64,000 bases of DNA from Norana najaformis (Eukaryota > Annelida > Clitellata > Crassiclitellata > Hormogastridae): positions 17,768,204-17,832,203 of the forward strand of contig OZ029921.1 of the NCBI GenBank assembly GCA_964023275.1. The letters run 5' to 3'. Shown one piece after another: positions 1-12,483 of the stretch; within the stretch, counting starts at the first letter, position 1, and every line of letters begins with the position of its first letter. The translations under genes were made by a program, and so were the position numbers. The notes beneath the pieces are model-generated. The model made no database searches, had not been told where the DNA came from, and saw only the letters and a program-made list of their open reading frames with translations.

Positions 1-2026
1 GGCTTATCAAACATAGATCCTCACCACATGACCTACTTACTGGTCAGACTGAGATCACCGTCTCCTATTAGGCTGTGTGCCCTCTTGGCTAGAACAGGGT
101 CACTTTCACTTAACTTAGAAACAAGTCATTGAGTTCTGCCACATGACCTCTAGTTTAGAATGGGATCACTTCATTTTGCCAGAGTTTTCTTGGCGGGAAT
201 GTGATTATTTTTTACCCCATCACCATGGCAAGATTGCCATGAAGACCAACTGACATTTCAGCATCTTCTAAGTTGGAAGACAATGTGCAGACCTATACGA
301 GGCATTGAAATCTCTTGTGCAGAACCACGAGATTAGAAAGAAAAAGAAAAGAAAAGAAAAAGGAGGACAGAAAAAAGTGAAAGGTCAAAAAGTAGAAAAG
401 AAATTTTCTACTCATAAATATTTGCAAGGAAATTCTACGAAGAAAACAAATCAAGTAGAAAGATTGTGGTGGGCAAGAGTAAAATTCACATTAAAAACCG
501 CTAAAATTAAAATTCATTCAACTGACTAAAAAAGCTATGCAGCCATACTATTCAGAAATGCAACAGTCATAAATGCTATTGAAAGGCATCAGACAAAACA
601 AAGAAGGATCAAAAGTTGCAACAATTACACAGATTGAAGACCCTTGAAAGCAAGAAGAAAACTAATAACCTTATTAGTAACCTTATCAATAACCTTCTAA
701 GTCTTGCAAACTAAAAACGTAATGCTTATACTGAGTAAAATGAAGGTTGCTATGACGACAGCAGCTTAGACAAAGATGATGCTTAATTAAGACATCAACA
801 GTCGCCAGCTCAACGGTATTTCATATCAACTGAGATGATAGACACTACTGCTGTTGTTACAGTGCAGAAGATGACAACAATGATGAAGACGATGATGATG
901 ATGATGACGCTGATGACGATTACAACAACCGATGATGAAGCAGGGAAGCTTAATTAATAACCTACCGGCATATCAGAGAGCTTAATCAAATTTCTGCTAC
1001 TCACCCAGGCCATGCGACTGAAGTCAGTGGAACATTATTACTAGAATAGTCATTGAATGGCCACGCAAGGTTTATCAAGAGGCTTAAATTGGAATATTAT
1101 ATCATTAGCCAAAAGCAGAAAAGAATAAAGTCAAAGCCTGATAGCAAAACTATGAGAAACATTAAATTAAATAAGTACGATACTGATATCACAATTCGTA
1201 AATTGATGAGAGAATCACTGAGGAGGTTAAGAGTCAGATTAGAATCTGCAAGGGCTGCTGTGATCAAAGACAGTGGCTTAGGACTTATTCCTTGATCTCA
1301 TAAATTACTGCACCTCAAACATAATGATATTAATAATTTAATCAAGTAATTAAACTAAAACACAAAAATAAAAAATCATTAGATTCGTGTACAGAATGAT
1401 GAGAAAGCAAATAACAAAACCAGAGGATAAAATGCAATCTTGCAAAGAAGCAAACTGCAGTGAATAAGGAAGTAAAGCTTCACCAACTGGAATAGCAGAA
1501 AACTAAATGATAGAGAAATTTACGGAAGAAACTGTGCTTGTAATTTTGCCTGCACTTTGGAGAATGGATTTCACAGACATCTGAAGTGTATATAGACGTT
1601 CATGCAGTGCCTTTTTAAGAACGTCAAATGGTAGTTCAATCATATTTTCTTGAAGTCATTCATAAAGTATGTACAGTGAAAGAAACTCATTCGTTCAAAG
1701 GATTCTTTCACCTTTGTAAAGAATCAGCATAAATCTGAGAGGTTCTGTCAAGTGCAAGAGATAAGCAGATGTTTTACTATGAACACATACCCATCTAGCC
1801 AGTCAGTTAACAAAAGTTCATAATATTCATTCAACTGTAAAAAGAGAAAATAGCAAAAGCATAAAACGTGAAATGTGTGTCACAAGGAGATGCATCTTCA
1901 GCAAAGGGCTTGGTTACTTACGACGTATTGGCTGGATATGGCGAGAAAATCCTAAACAATGAAACGAACAGATCACACACCACCCATGCAGCTGCTTGCA
2001 ACTACTGACCCATTTGACAAGGAAGA
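1..2026. other. No gene recognised; AT-rich unique-looking DNA
   Basis: I see no convincing exon, RNA gene or recognisable transposon here. Short lysine-rich open frames (for example 305-529 on the plus strand) look like AT-rich chance frames. A small GAT-triplet-rich patch lies at about 864-920. It could be intergenic DNA or an intron of the minus-strand gene whose first coding exon is proposed at 5734-5809. Confidence 0.5.
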
Positions 2027-2027
2027 A

Positions 2028-2073
<46 letters not shown>

Positions 2074-2172
2074 GTAATAATAATATAGGGATTATACCTA
2101 CCTCGGGTAAAAAAACAATTATTATTATATAATTATATAATAATAATAATTATTATTATTATTGTTATTGTT
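2027..2172. repeat. (AAT)n microsatellite flanking a recurrent block
   Basis: About 12 AAT/GATAAT units are followed by the block ACCTACCTCGGGTAAAA (about 2096-2113) and then by ATT/TAT triplets of opposite polarity. The same CCTCGGGTAAAA block with adjacent AAT triplets recurs at 13.9, 14.2 and 51.5 kb, so this is a copy of a dispersed element end rather than a lone microsatellite. Just beyond it, 2190-2215 reads in reverse as CCGGCACAATAGAAGT, which resembles the LINE 3' core seen elsewhere in the window. Confidence 0.7.
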
Positions 2173-4883
2173 ATTATAATTAGTAACTTCTATTGTGCCG
2201 GTGTACAGTATACTGCACAGGACATCGACCGATGGTACACCAAAGCCAAGCCGCAATCAGGTCAATATCCAGAAAGTCGGTCCAAAAGACAGATGACAGG
2301 GTTACCCATACTGAATGATGTATGTTTTGGGGAGATAAACAAAACCTTTCTTATATTACTTCAGTCCAAAGTAAGCTACTGATTTTCACAGTTATACATA
2401 ATGCACAAGCCAGGTAATCACAAGATGTTGCCCACATATCTTGAAACATAACAACATGTTCTGTGTTCACACTACAGTGGACATGCTCCCCTAGATTTTT
2501 AAGTATGGGAGTCTGTGTAGAACTGTATTAAGAAAATGGTGTTCTCATAGGCATATCTTCTATAAATTCATTTGGCATGAGCTTCCCACAGAATTTAAAG
2601 TGTTAAGTTTGATCAACCATGATCCATCAGTAATTTACAAGAGCTTCATCCTTTGGCATATTTTAAATCTAAAAAACAGCAGAATTATACAATTTCAGCA
2701 ATTTGCAGGTAGAAAACCTCACTTAAAAGCGCACTGGCATAATCAGTATCTATGGTCGCAATTCACAGTTTTGCAGTTGCAAGAAACTAACTATGCTCTT
2801 GAAACAGCAGACGGGCATTTGTCTTAAGAGGATTCTGCAGCTGGCCCATGAAGCATCAGCAGTTTTAAACCCATTCTTTGGCTGCTAGTGCTAATCATTG
2901 TACAGTACAAGCCATACTAGTCATAATTCACAAGTTAAATAATGACTACAGTTGTTATTATGTAGAAATATTTTATTTAAATCTCTCAGTTTTTAGCCTA
3001 AAATTTAGTCCTTACATTGTTTAATAGAAGCAGTCAATGCAATAAAGTTTGCCAATAAATTTTGCATTTTCAATTGCACTGAAACACTGCACTGTACTGC
3101 TTACAGTAATCCATACATTTACATAAAGTAAATGTAAAAAGTAAAAAGCAGAATATAATAACTGGATGAGCACAGTAAGCCTGGTGATGGGGAAGCAGAG
3201 AAACCTGTTCTGTCCTTATTGCTAACTCCCAAGATTTTGAAACATATATGCGCAAATAGTGGATCTCTATACTCCGTTGGCAGACAGTTCCTAAGAATAA
3301 GCAAGCCCTTTAGGATAAAACTACTGGCTTCTTAATTTTTACATGAAGTTCCTGAAATTCAAGGATCTCACTGATACACACCTGGTATTGGTAATTTTAT
3401 CTCTTACCATACTTAAAATTACTGTTCAGACGTTTTAAGCTGCTCGGTTCAATAAAGCTCTCATTATCATTCACCGAATCAATATGATCTATGTTTGGGC
3501 ATGTACCCAGCTTCAAACAGAACAAAGTGCACTGGTTACCTCTGCAAAAATGCATTGAATTTAAGTTGCTTATGCACAACTGTCTTGCTATCTTTGCTCC
3601 AAATTAACTCAAGGAGCAATGCATCTCGGTCTCATTCCTTTGCTCTGCTGCACAATGCGCCATGGTTGTCCCATTGCTCCACACTTCCACAGTCCCAGCA
3701 TAGCACCTTCGCTTTAATTGGCTCATCTTTCTAGAATAAGCTGCCTGGCAACTTGCCACATAATCTTCTAGGCCTTTCTTTGCCTCTTTCCTGTATGCAC
3801 TTGGAAACCTTTCTATTTATTGTAGTTTTGTGTTGACATGTCGGGAGCACCTACGATGAGTTTCTCTTGAAGTGGCATATATAAATTTGCATTTACAACA
3901 ACAATTACAGTTTACCTTAGTGAACTTAGACCTTGCCTATCTCGTTCTCACATAACTACTTAACTGCTTTTTATTCTATGCTGCACTAACTTAACTTTGT
4001 TAAGTTTCCTTTTTGGCAACAAATGGTTAAATCTAATGCATGATATTTTCTAATATTTGAAGAATATAAAGAATTAATGCTTCGTCTTATTATTCCGAAT
4101 CAAAAATAAAGAAAAGATTAATTTATGAAATTGCTGGTGCTAAGTAAAATCCTGCTGCTTTTATTATTTTTATGATTATTATGATTATTGTGATTCTTAT
4201 GATTAGGACTGCAATTATTGATGAAGATTATGATGATGATGATGACAATGACAACAACTATTACTATTTATTTATCAATCTATCTATTAATCATTGTCAT
4301 TACTATAACCACTAGTCAAATTCTTATGGTAATAATATTGTAAGAATTTTGGTAAACTTAAATTCCAGACGTTTTCTCCTTGTGAAATGCAAGAGTGTCA
4401 TTTGGAACTAAAATGCCAAGGATTGGTATTTAAAAGGCACACATCCAAGGAAAGGTTCTTGAGAGGCAAGTGATCATAGTTTTGTCCCAGTCGGTAACAG
4501 AATCCAGAGGACAGTAAGGAGCATTAGCTGACATGCCTCAGTCACTCCCTATGTTTAGGTTCCTCTGCATTCCATAACCAGAACTTGGCCCCATCCCCAA
4601 ATTTTTATCACAGCCCCAAAATAGACGCCTTTGCTCTATCCTAGGAAGTACCCATACCAGTTCACTCAACAGTGCAGTGCACTTATCCTTAGGGTAGAGG
4701 CCACTGCAGCCACTCTAGTGCTTAACAGTTTGCAGCAGAATCAGCCACTTGACTGCAACTCTTAGGATATTATATGCTACTCTAATATAAATAGTAGCTA
4801 TGACTGTGAAAAACTAGTGGCCTTAAACATAACTGAGATAGAAAATGTTTCACTACTTTGTTTTGCTTCTCATTATCAGAAAG
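2173..4883. other. No exon recognised; possible intron of a minus-strand gene
   Basis: There is no frame I can match to a protein family on either strand. If the signal-peptide exon at 5734-5809 is real, its gene continues towards lower coordinates through here, but I could not find a supported second exon. A GAT/GAC-rich stretch lies at about 4222-4252. Confidence 0.4.
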
Positions 4884-4971
4884 AATATAACTCTGCAAAT
4901 AATATTTATAGCATATTAATTTCAACCAATATAACTCTGCAAATAATATTTATAGCATATTAATTTCAACC
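4884..4971. repeat. Perfect 44-bp tandem duplication
   Basis: Two back-to-back copies of a 44-bp unit (4884-4927 and 4928-4971) begin AATATAACTCTGC and end TTTCAACC. I see no differences between them, so the duplication is recent. It is followed by a short GACT tetranucleotide run at about 5019-5043. Confidence 0.9.
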
Positions 4972-5733
4972 AACTTCCCATTTACTGCTTATCGTGGATT
5001 GATGATCATGCAAGTGTTTGACTGACTGACTGACTGACTGACTATAGTGGCTGATTGACTGACTTGCTAACTGACTTACAGAAAAGTTTATTATATGATT
5101 ATAAAATCATTGTTTCTATCAAACTGTAATCCATATCTTTTTCAAATGTTGAACAGAACACTTAGAACTGCACCTTTCAGTATCAGCATAACAAAAACCC
5201 TTAACTACCCTGGATATTCTTCAGAAGAAGTTCAACATATAGAGACAGTACAAAGCAAAGCTTTCTATTCCATCACATTAGTCAATTTTGTGACCTGCCA
5301 TTTATATTTTGTTCAACTGCTATTTCTGTGGAAAGTAACAAAGTGTCACCTGAGAAATTTTATATTTTGTTCTGAAAAACTATTCAAGCCTATCAAAAAC
5401 TGGATTACTGCATACACTTTTATTCTACACACATAACTGGGTTGCATTAACATTGTTCTCAAAACTAAACAGTGGTGTCAACATATTCAGTGATTTGCAT
5501 CTGACGCCAGCAAGGTCTATACATAGTTGTGGCATTTGCCTGAAAGTACACTGCACCCATTCAAATGGGCAGCTATGGCAAAGGATCTCACCCAGTGGAA
5601 ACTCCTGCAAAACTGATAAGGGCCAAGACTATACAGTTAATACAGAAAAACAGAACACATGTGCAATATATAATAGTTAGATATTGTTTAATATTTCAGA
5701 TAATGACTTATTATGGCTGGTCAGATGACTTAC

Positions 5734-5809
5734 CAGGCTTTTTTGCTAATCGAAGTGCTGCCAGAGACACCAGATAAAGCGCAATGATGACAAATTTCCA
5801 TGATGCCAT
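5734..5809 (-). CDS. First coding exon encoding a signal-peptide-like start (gene unknown)
   Basis: Reading the minus strand, an ATG at 5809 opens a 25-codon frame plus one base that stops exactly at a consensus donor: the exon ends CCTG and the intron starts GTAAGT. The peptide begins MASWKFVIIALYLVSLAAL and continues RLAKKP. It is a short start, a roughly 15-residue hydrophobic core and small residues before a basic stretch, as in a secretory signal peptide or signal anchor. Upstream sequence (5810-5900) is CTG/GCC-rich and plausible as 5' UTR. I cannot identify the gene because no following exon could be matched. A chance hydrophobic frame next to a donor is the main alternative. Confidence 0.5.
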
Positions 5810-7140
5810 CGTGCTCTCTCCTACCGGCTGCTGCTGCAGCTACTAGTAGGCCTACTTCCTTCCACCTGCCAGTAAGTGATCAGCCACTGACCAACCAGTA
5901 AGCACACACAGCACCTCCTTCAAGCAGAACCTCACGAAGCCTTCTTCTCAGGTCAGTTGATGTTAAGTTTCGTTAAACTCTTTGACTTTGACAGTCTACA
6001 AGAAAAAAACATAGGCCTGCATCTTGGTCTTCTCTTCTGCCTCAGAGAAAGAGGAGTTTTTGGAACCCTCTTCCAGGCCAAATGAAAACAATTACTTTAT
6101 TATAATTATTTACGAGGCCTATCTTTTATTTTCTGATAGGGTGTAATGCTGCATTTGAATCTTTTATTACAGCAAGTCTTTCCCATTATTACCTAATATA
6201 TTTTCAATAATAGTACTGACTACACATTCTCCAACACTAAGTTCAAGCGCTGAATTCGGTGATGTTGGTGGGAAATTTCACCTTTTACTACGATTAATCG
6301 AGACTTACAAACGCCAGCTATATATTGGTAGACTTTTTGCCCCACCACAGCCATACGCCGACGAGTGGTAATGTCCACTAAGAGACCACCTTTAATTTTT
6401 ACAGTGCAGAACATGATCTGGCTATCAATTGGAAGGTTGAAGCAACATCTGCCACAGAATATTGTGCGCTCTCTCGCCTCCCTCTGCAGGCAGCAGTGAA
6501 ACCTGGAAATGCCACTGTATGCTGCTGGCTGCTGCTGCTGCTGCTTGGTATGAGACTGGCTCATCGTGTGGATGTTACGATATCCATCACACAAGAGACA
6601 GTTTAGCCATAAATGTCCTGATGTTGCTGCAAAATGACACATGATTTCCTCTGCATTTGATTCTGCATAAATATCTCCTCTTCTTCCTCTGCTATTTCTA
6701 TCCCTTCTGAGGAAAAAGCAGATGGAAGGACAAACGGACGAAGAAGTAGAAGGATGGACGGATGGACACAAGGGTGGACAGGCAGACAGACAGTGTGCCA
6801 TCTACACTCGAGTGATTTCCAGACACAGTTGTAATGGCACTGTCTGCAGCATCTGACCCAATCTGCCTTCACAGACAGTGACGTATTAATACCAAATGCC
6901 AACATCAGCATCCAGTCAGTCGAATCCATCGGACTATGAATGCTATGCCAAATATCCTCATATCACGTGATGTACTGTCAGTTCATGTAAGGAGAATTGT
7001 CTACGCCATCTCTTCGAAACTGCTGCTGATGGTTAGTCCCAAAGGACCATTGCAACTGCTTTCGATATACACAGACCTCTGAAAGTTAGTCCTTGTAGAC
7101 TTCGTCATCTAAGGGAACTACTGCCATAAAGAAGAAATGT
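5810..7140. other. Upstream region with CTG/CAG runs; no gene recognised
   Basis: Immediately upstream of the candidate first exon on the minus strand. It holds CTG clusters (about 5827-5840 and 6520-6545) and a GGAC/GGAT/GACA-rich stretch at 6720-6795. A 193-codon minus-strand open frame (6220-6801) is low-complexity (Ser/Pro/Cys, polyGln), has no recognisable domain and is not called as a gene. Confidence 0.4.
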
Positions 7141-7142
7141 GG

Positions 7143-7520
7143 GAGCTACCGGTACATCCATGAATTCAGGAGCTACACCCAGCGGATTCAGGAGCTGCTC
7201 TACTGGACTCTGCATGAGCCACTCCCATGAATCCAGAATCCATGCCCAATAGATTCAAGAGCTGTACTAATGAATTCAGAAGCTGCTCTGGAGCAGCTCA
7301 AATCAACTCATGAGCTGCAACAATGGACTCAGGAACTTCTCCAATAAACTCAGGAGTTGCATACATGGCCTACGGAGTTACACCTATCAATCCAAGAGTT
7401 ACATCCAACAGCAGCTACTCCCATGGACCTGGCTAGTAATGATTTACTATAGCACTACATATTTTGGATACAAGAAGCTACTCCCCAAAGGCCTTTGAGA
7501 GCTATTCCCTTGGGCCTGGA
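7143..7520. repeat. Degenerate minisatellite, unit about 25-30 bp
   Basis: Around a dozen diverged units resemble ATGAATTCAGGAGCTGC followed by a variable spacer (variants TTCAAGAGCTG, CTCAGGAACTTC, CTCAGGAGTTGC, ATCCAAGAGTTAC). Spacing varies by several bases, so this is an old, decayed array. No open frame runs through the whole array. Confidence 0.65.
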
Positions 7521-7689
7521 AAGCTGATGGATTTTTGATAGAAGGCCTAGAAATAGCAAGAACTGTAACTGCAAAGGCTGAGGCAGATGGGCTATTTAAC
7601 CTCTGAGCCCTGATGAGCTGTATTCACAGAAGGGACTCAGTGAGATAGGCCTCCATAGTACATATGTATGTACCTGGTCATTTATATAG

Positions 7690-8000
7690 CGCATTTTAGT
7701 GATCATTTATTTTTTGCACTTTAATAACCATTCAAAGGTACTGAGACAGAATGAAACTTAAGATAGGCTGAAAATGTTTCTTGAGTTCTGTTTGACAGAA
7801 CAGTAAATATTTGTAGTGGAATACTGTTCCAGATGGATGGTCCAATGCACAAGAAAGTGCAGTTTGTCTACATTGTTGTATGGGACCACGAGGACCAAAA
7901 ACTGGGCTGCAGAACAACAACCTTTGATATGTCAAGCTGGAGACAGGAATACAGAGGTCTTTGCTGAAATGTAATTCTGTCCTTGACAAGATGTCTGTGC
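7690..8000 (-). pseudogene. Possible LINE 3' remnant (minus strand)
   Basis: On the minus strand the sequence near 7830-7750 translates to a segment like GPSIWNSIPLQIF followed by SAYLKFH. This resembles the conserved C-terminal GPxLWNSLP...FKxxLKTHLF stretch of L2/CR1-type LINE reverse transcriptases. It is followed towards lower coordinates by GCGCTATATAAAT (about 7684-7696 in reverse), which matches the 3' core of other LINE ends here. It is fragmentary, with no intact frame. Confidence 0.4.
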
Positions 8001-8639
8001 AGCATGTCTAGCATACAACTCAGTACATGCAAGAATTTTGGCAAGTCAGCAACGATTTGCTTCATACAGCTGAGGATGGACTGAATTGTCATATCTGAAA
8101 CTTTGGCAGGGTTGCATGGATAGCATTACAATAGTCCAGGTGAACCAGAATGAACGGTGGACAAGAGTACAGCAGCATTAAAGGACAAAGTTTGCTGCAT
8201 GGTTCTGATCTAATGCACTTGGCAAAAGCCTGCAAGACCTGCAGAGGGAACTGACGTGCTCTGCCATAGACATTTATTCATCCTTGACTTGGTAGGAAAT
8301 GGCTGCCCATGCTGAGCTGTCCAAGCCAAAAGCTCCCATTAATGTTCTCCCACTCAGGAAAGTGCAAAGCAACTCCAACGGCCGTCCTACGTATACAAAC
8401 ACTTAGGATACAAACACTACGGAAGAAGAGTCAATGAGTAAAGCAGCAGACAGTACAGTAGAAACAAGTTGTCCCTTTTATGCCAAACCTGGAAAACGTT
8501 CCAGCAACTTAATTTGAAAGGTGTAGGCAAATGTTGTATTTGGCCAGTTCCTCCCACAAAGTATAATCCTACCTTTAACAAATTGTAGCAGATGCACTCA
8601 TTTTAAGGCCAAGTTTATGACACTGTGCTAATAGAAAAT

Positions 8640-8755
8640 AAGCATCTTTATGTGGTTGTAGGCATATGAACAACTCCCAACTTCTGGGTTGATAGCCCTG
8701 CACACTAACCACTAGAGTAACTAGACTACTGTGCCAACAGAAATTCAGTAGCCTC
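8640..8755 (-). mobile_element. tRNA-like SINE fragment (minus strand)
   Basis: The reverse complement reads like a degenerate tRNA head: a box-A-like TCTAGTGGTTAGTGTG and a weak box-B-like GGGAGTTGTTCATATGCC at tRNA-like spacing. It has no clover-leaf complete enough to be a functional tRNA. The region around it (8000-9560) shows nothing else I recognise. Confidence 0.4.
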
Positions 8756-9571
8756 AAAATGTAGCTGCAGTGAAATCAAAGCGAGAAGAGTCAAGACAAT
8801 GCTGAACGATGAAACACAATTGCTTCAGACAAAAGATCTAACAAAGCTAAAAACTGTACATTTGAGAGGCAGAATAGGTGATCAGTGCCTGAACTTTATA
8901 GAAACTGTCTGGCAGCTAAAACTTCAATCTTGGAGACTAGATCTGGATAAAAGTTACCAACTAACCTCAAGTGTCCCTGACACAGAATTTTTGTGCCACA
9001 GAAGAACTGCATAAGTTTATGTTATAACACATTATGCCAAATAGGCCCATTACATCTGATGTGGGTTTCTGACTGGATGGAACCAATTTTTGTTCTATTT
9101 ACACAGGAAGGAGACGGCAGACAGATAGTGTCAACAGTTGGCTCATATCAACAAACAGTCAATCTCAATTAAATGCAGTTAAACAAAGAAAAAAGTTCCG
9201 CTTCAGTGATGACTCCGCCAAAAGCATGGAAGGGGTGGTTAGTGGTAGATACTGTACTACACTGATAAAACAAGTGTGAACAAATACTAGACAACAGTTT
9301 ATTTTAAAAACGATAACAGGAAGTGTCTGCTCTTACAGCTTTGCCCGGAAAATGAGCAGACATTCAAAGTTGCATACTTACTAGACACTGAATGTTTGAA
9401 TAGACTAGGCCAAAATTTTGACTCAAAAGCAGCATATAACACATTTCATGTTGCAAAGCCTAGCTATATTGTAGCATTATGTTATGCCATTTAGTTTTCT
9501 CAAAATACTGTCCTAACTCACAGAAACTGAATAGTCATTAATAAAAATTAATACAATTAATGTGAGGCAAA

Positions 9572-9785
9572 AGGTACATGATAGTATAGTGATCACAGTG
9601 CTGCACTGTCAACACAGAGGTTGGTGGTTTGAATCCCCACCTGAGGAGAAAGGTATGTCATGATTCTGTTCCATGTGATCCCTAGTGAACTTAGCTACAG
9701 GACAAGTACCCTGACCATGCACTGTCAGTCGTATGATCAAGCCCTGAAGTATGTCAAAGTTAAGAAAATGAAGTCCTAAAGACTT
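9572..9785 (+). mobile_element. tRNA-derived SINE, family 2 (plus strand)
   Basis: The head has a box-A-like TAGTATAGTGATCACAG, and a box-B-like GGTTTGAATCCCC about 35 bp on, the layout of a tRNA-derived pol III promoter. The body continues for about 130 bp and ends near AAGAAAATGAAGTCCT. That AGAAAATGAAGT tail also occurs, in reverse orientation, at the end of the SINE at 24583-24745, so the two look like one family. Confidence 0.65.
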
Positions 9786-10913
9786 CCTACCTATGGGCTA
9801 CCTTTTGGGCTACCTTTTGGGGCCAGAGTATATCAGACTGTTCTTTTCTTCTTCTAACATGAAATACGAGAGCAACCAAAATGTTTTCTAGGCAACATTT
9901 TAGCAAAGGAGAAGCCTAACTAACATATATATTGTCATACACAACACATTCACCATTCACTACCAACAGGTAGTTACTGCATATTGAACTGAATGATTGA
10001 TCGCCAGGTGGTCAGGCGGGCAAAAAAGACTGACAGGAGTTGATCATCTGCGAAGAGCTGCATTTGTCTAGCAAACTGTTTGCAGCTACTAGTGACTGAT
10101 AATACTCATCACCTTCAACATGAAGGCAGTGCACTGCTACCAACCAGTTTTAGCACACTGCTGTTAGCAAACATCGGTTTTTCAACTCTCAATGACTGAC
10201 ATCCGACTGACCTGAAGACAGAAAAGCCTCAACAGGCAGCTGGTTAATCTGTGGATTGCTTTTCTTTCGTAACTGCTTTGCACATCTGTTGCTATTTTTA
10301 ACACCTATGACATCCTCTCCTAGCATCAAATGAGCCAGATGACAGATGTCTGTTCGCTGTATCTTATCAACGAACTTGGTGCACCCTACAGTGAACCAAT
10401 ATAGAGAGCTGACAGGTAAATGGGAATTACAGAAGTTCAGAAAGAGCTCCAGGGAAGTGAGGGAACTCAGGACTCAGGTCTGTGCGTGGTTGCTTTCAAC
10501 CCCGAATAGATTGGCCTCAAACTTTGCTTGCAAGTGAATGGAACCGAATCTGACCTTACTTGCCTATCGATTGTGTTTTGACTGAGCACCTGTGAATAAA
10601 CTGGTTCTCATGACTTAGCTTTCACAGGGCACTGTAGAAATCTCAAATTTACAATTATAATTTATGCACATGGGTGCCTTTGAGGAGTGCTCCTCTCCTT
10701 ACATACTTACTTATAACGAACCACTGCAGCCTGTTACATGTAATCTTATCCTACTAATTCAAAAGACCCTTTTAGTGCAGCCTGATGGAAGATGAAAATG
10801 AAATGCTGCAAATAATGCCTGCGCTGTTGCCATGGAAGCTGGAGACTGAAACAAACGACACCTGTATGGGTGATGTGGAAAACAGAGCCGTCAATATAGG
10901 CTGGTAAGATACA
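9786..10913. other. No gene recognised; possible LINE 3' end near 10630
   Basis: There is no supported exon. At about 10627-10645 the plus strand reads GGGCACTGTAGAAATCTC, a diverged version of the LINE 3' core found elsewhere in the window, so 10240-10665 may be a decayed LINE 3' UTR. The 63-codon frame at 10346-10537 has no recognisable domain. Confidence 0.35.
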
Positions 10914-10982
10914 CCAGGCAGGCAGGCAGACGGGTAGGCGGGCAGGCAGGCAGGCGGGCGGGCGGGCAGGCAGGCAGGCAGG
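10914..10982. repeat. (GGCA)n/(GGCG)n microsatellite
   Basis: Imperfect tetranucleotide array mixing GGCA, GGCG and GACG units, GC-rich compared with its AT-rich surroundings. Flanking DNA up to 12480 shows no exon I can support. The hydrophobic frame at 11842-12156 is not recognisable. Confidence 0.85.
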
Positions 10983-12483
10983 ATCAATATATTTAAAGCC
11001 GCGTCCATCTACAGGAAACCGAAGTCTAGACGATATTTGGATTGCAGCTTACTCTTACAACAAGACATGCATCCAATGTTGAGTGCTCACTTTGAATCAC
11101 CCCACATTTGCCCCTCCTACCCCTACATGGCTCAAATATGATAAAAAGGCACACGTGACCAGTCGAGATTCCAAAGGAAGATTCTGATGTGAAATCATAA
11201 CTATGGACGTCCACAAGAGAATAGAGTACACACTGTTCTAGATTTTTAATAATTTTCCAAACATTTTCACATAACTGGTGTTTTTACAGGTGGAAACAAG
11301 CAAAATACTGGCTTGATCCTCCAAATAATTTAAGTGCCCTTATTTTCATACATAAACCAAATGATCCAATGGTCTGTCATAAGAGATACAACCCTTGGCC
11401 GACGTTAAAACCAAATGTAGATCCATCTCATTTCAACAATTAACAGAAAGAAAACCCCATGTTATGCACATTGGTTTAAGGAAACTCATGGCTACATTTT
11501 ATTGCAGACTAAAGGAAAGTTCTATTGTTTTCCTTTCCAATCATTTCATTATTTGTCTCATTGTAAAAAATTCATGGGCCTGAAACAGTGATCTGGCATT
11601 TGTTTCAGGAGTATTTTACAACTGGGTTCAAGGAGAAGCAGTCCTTGAAATTCATATTTTGACTGTGAATTATTAAGTAACAAAAGTAATGTCAGCAATA
11701 AATGCTCACGTTATGAAGCAAAACATTTGACAAAAATAAAAAGGTTGGACTAGGTGCATTTGTGTAAAAAGTTGGCTATAACTTTAATGAATTGCATATC
11801 AGATAGACTTTCTGTGACAAAAGTTAAATAAACAATTTAAGATGGCTATTTATACAGACATAATGATAACGACAACTGCACCACCTCCCTGGGTCACTGT
11901 CAACAAACAACTTCTCAAATTCCTTCTTCTCCTCTTTCTACTTCTCAGTTCACAGACAGCCACATTCATTTGGTTTGTAGCACACCCACGCTGTGCCACT
12001 GGTGGCAAGTTCTGGCCCCAATGTAGGGCCCAAATAATGCCGTGGTCTTCCTCTGTCTCCTCTTACCAAATACAGGCTGCCAATCGGCCTGTAGCAATAT
12101 ATTTTCAGAATATTTTGTCTGAAGCACTGGCTGATGTACCTCCACAACCTGCTTAAAAACGTCCCTATGAGATCTCCTTCATCTCACGCCTTCCTCTTAT
12201 AGGCTGAAGGCCTGAGGCAAGAAGGCGTCCAGTACCACATAAGGTCATGACTCAGAGTGCTTTGTCCTAAATCTCTGTCCTCCACTTGTTGGAATTTCAT
12301 CTGAAGCGTTCAGCAGCGGCTTTTGAAAGAGTGGAACCTGAGCACTTGTGTACCGGACATCAAAGACCACCATAACTGCAAAACACTAATTTCCCCAGCA
12401 GAAGTCTGACAACCCTGTAATAAATTGGAAGGTAGCTGATTCATGGCAACTAACTTTCCTCGGCCTTTGCCCCTTTGTCTTGT

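Noticed and set aside
6220-6801. 193-codon minus-strand open frame upstream of the 5.8-kb exon
   Set aside because: Low complexity (Cys/Pro/Ser and polyGln), no recognisable domain, and it overlaps repeats; more likely chance.
11842-12156. 104-codon plus-strand frame with a Leu-rich hydrophobic stretch
   Set aside because: The hydrophobic part is a short CTT/CTC-rich run; no family, no start context and an equally open frame on the other strand.
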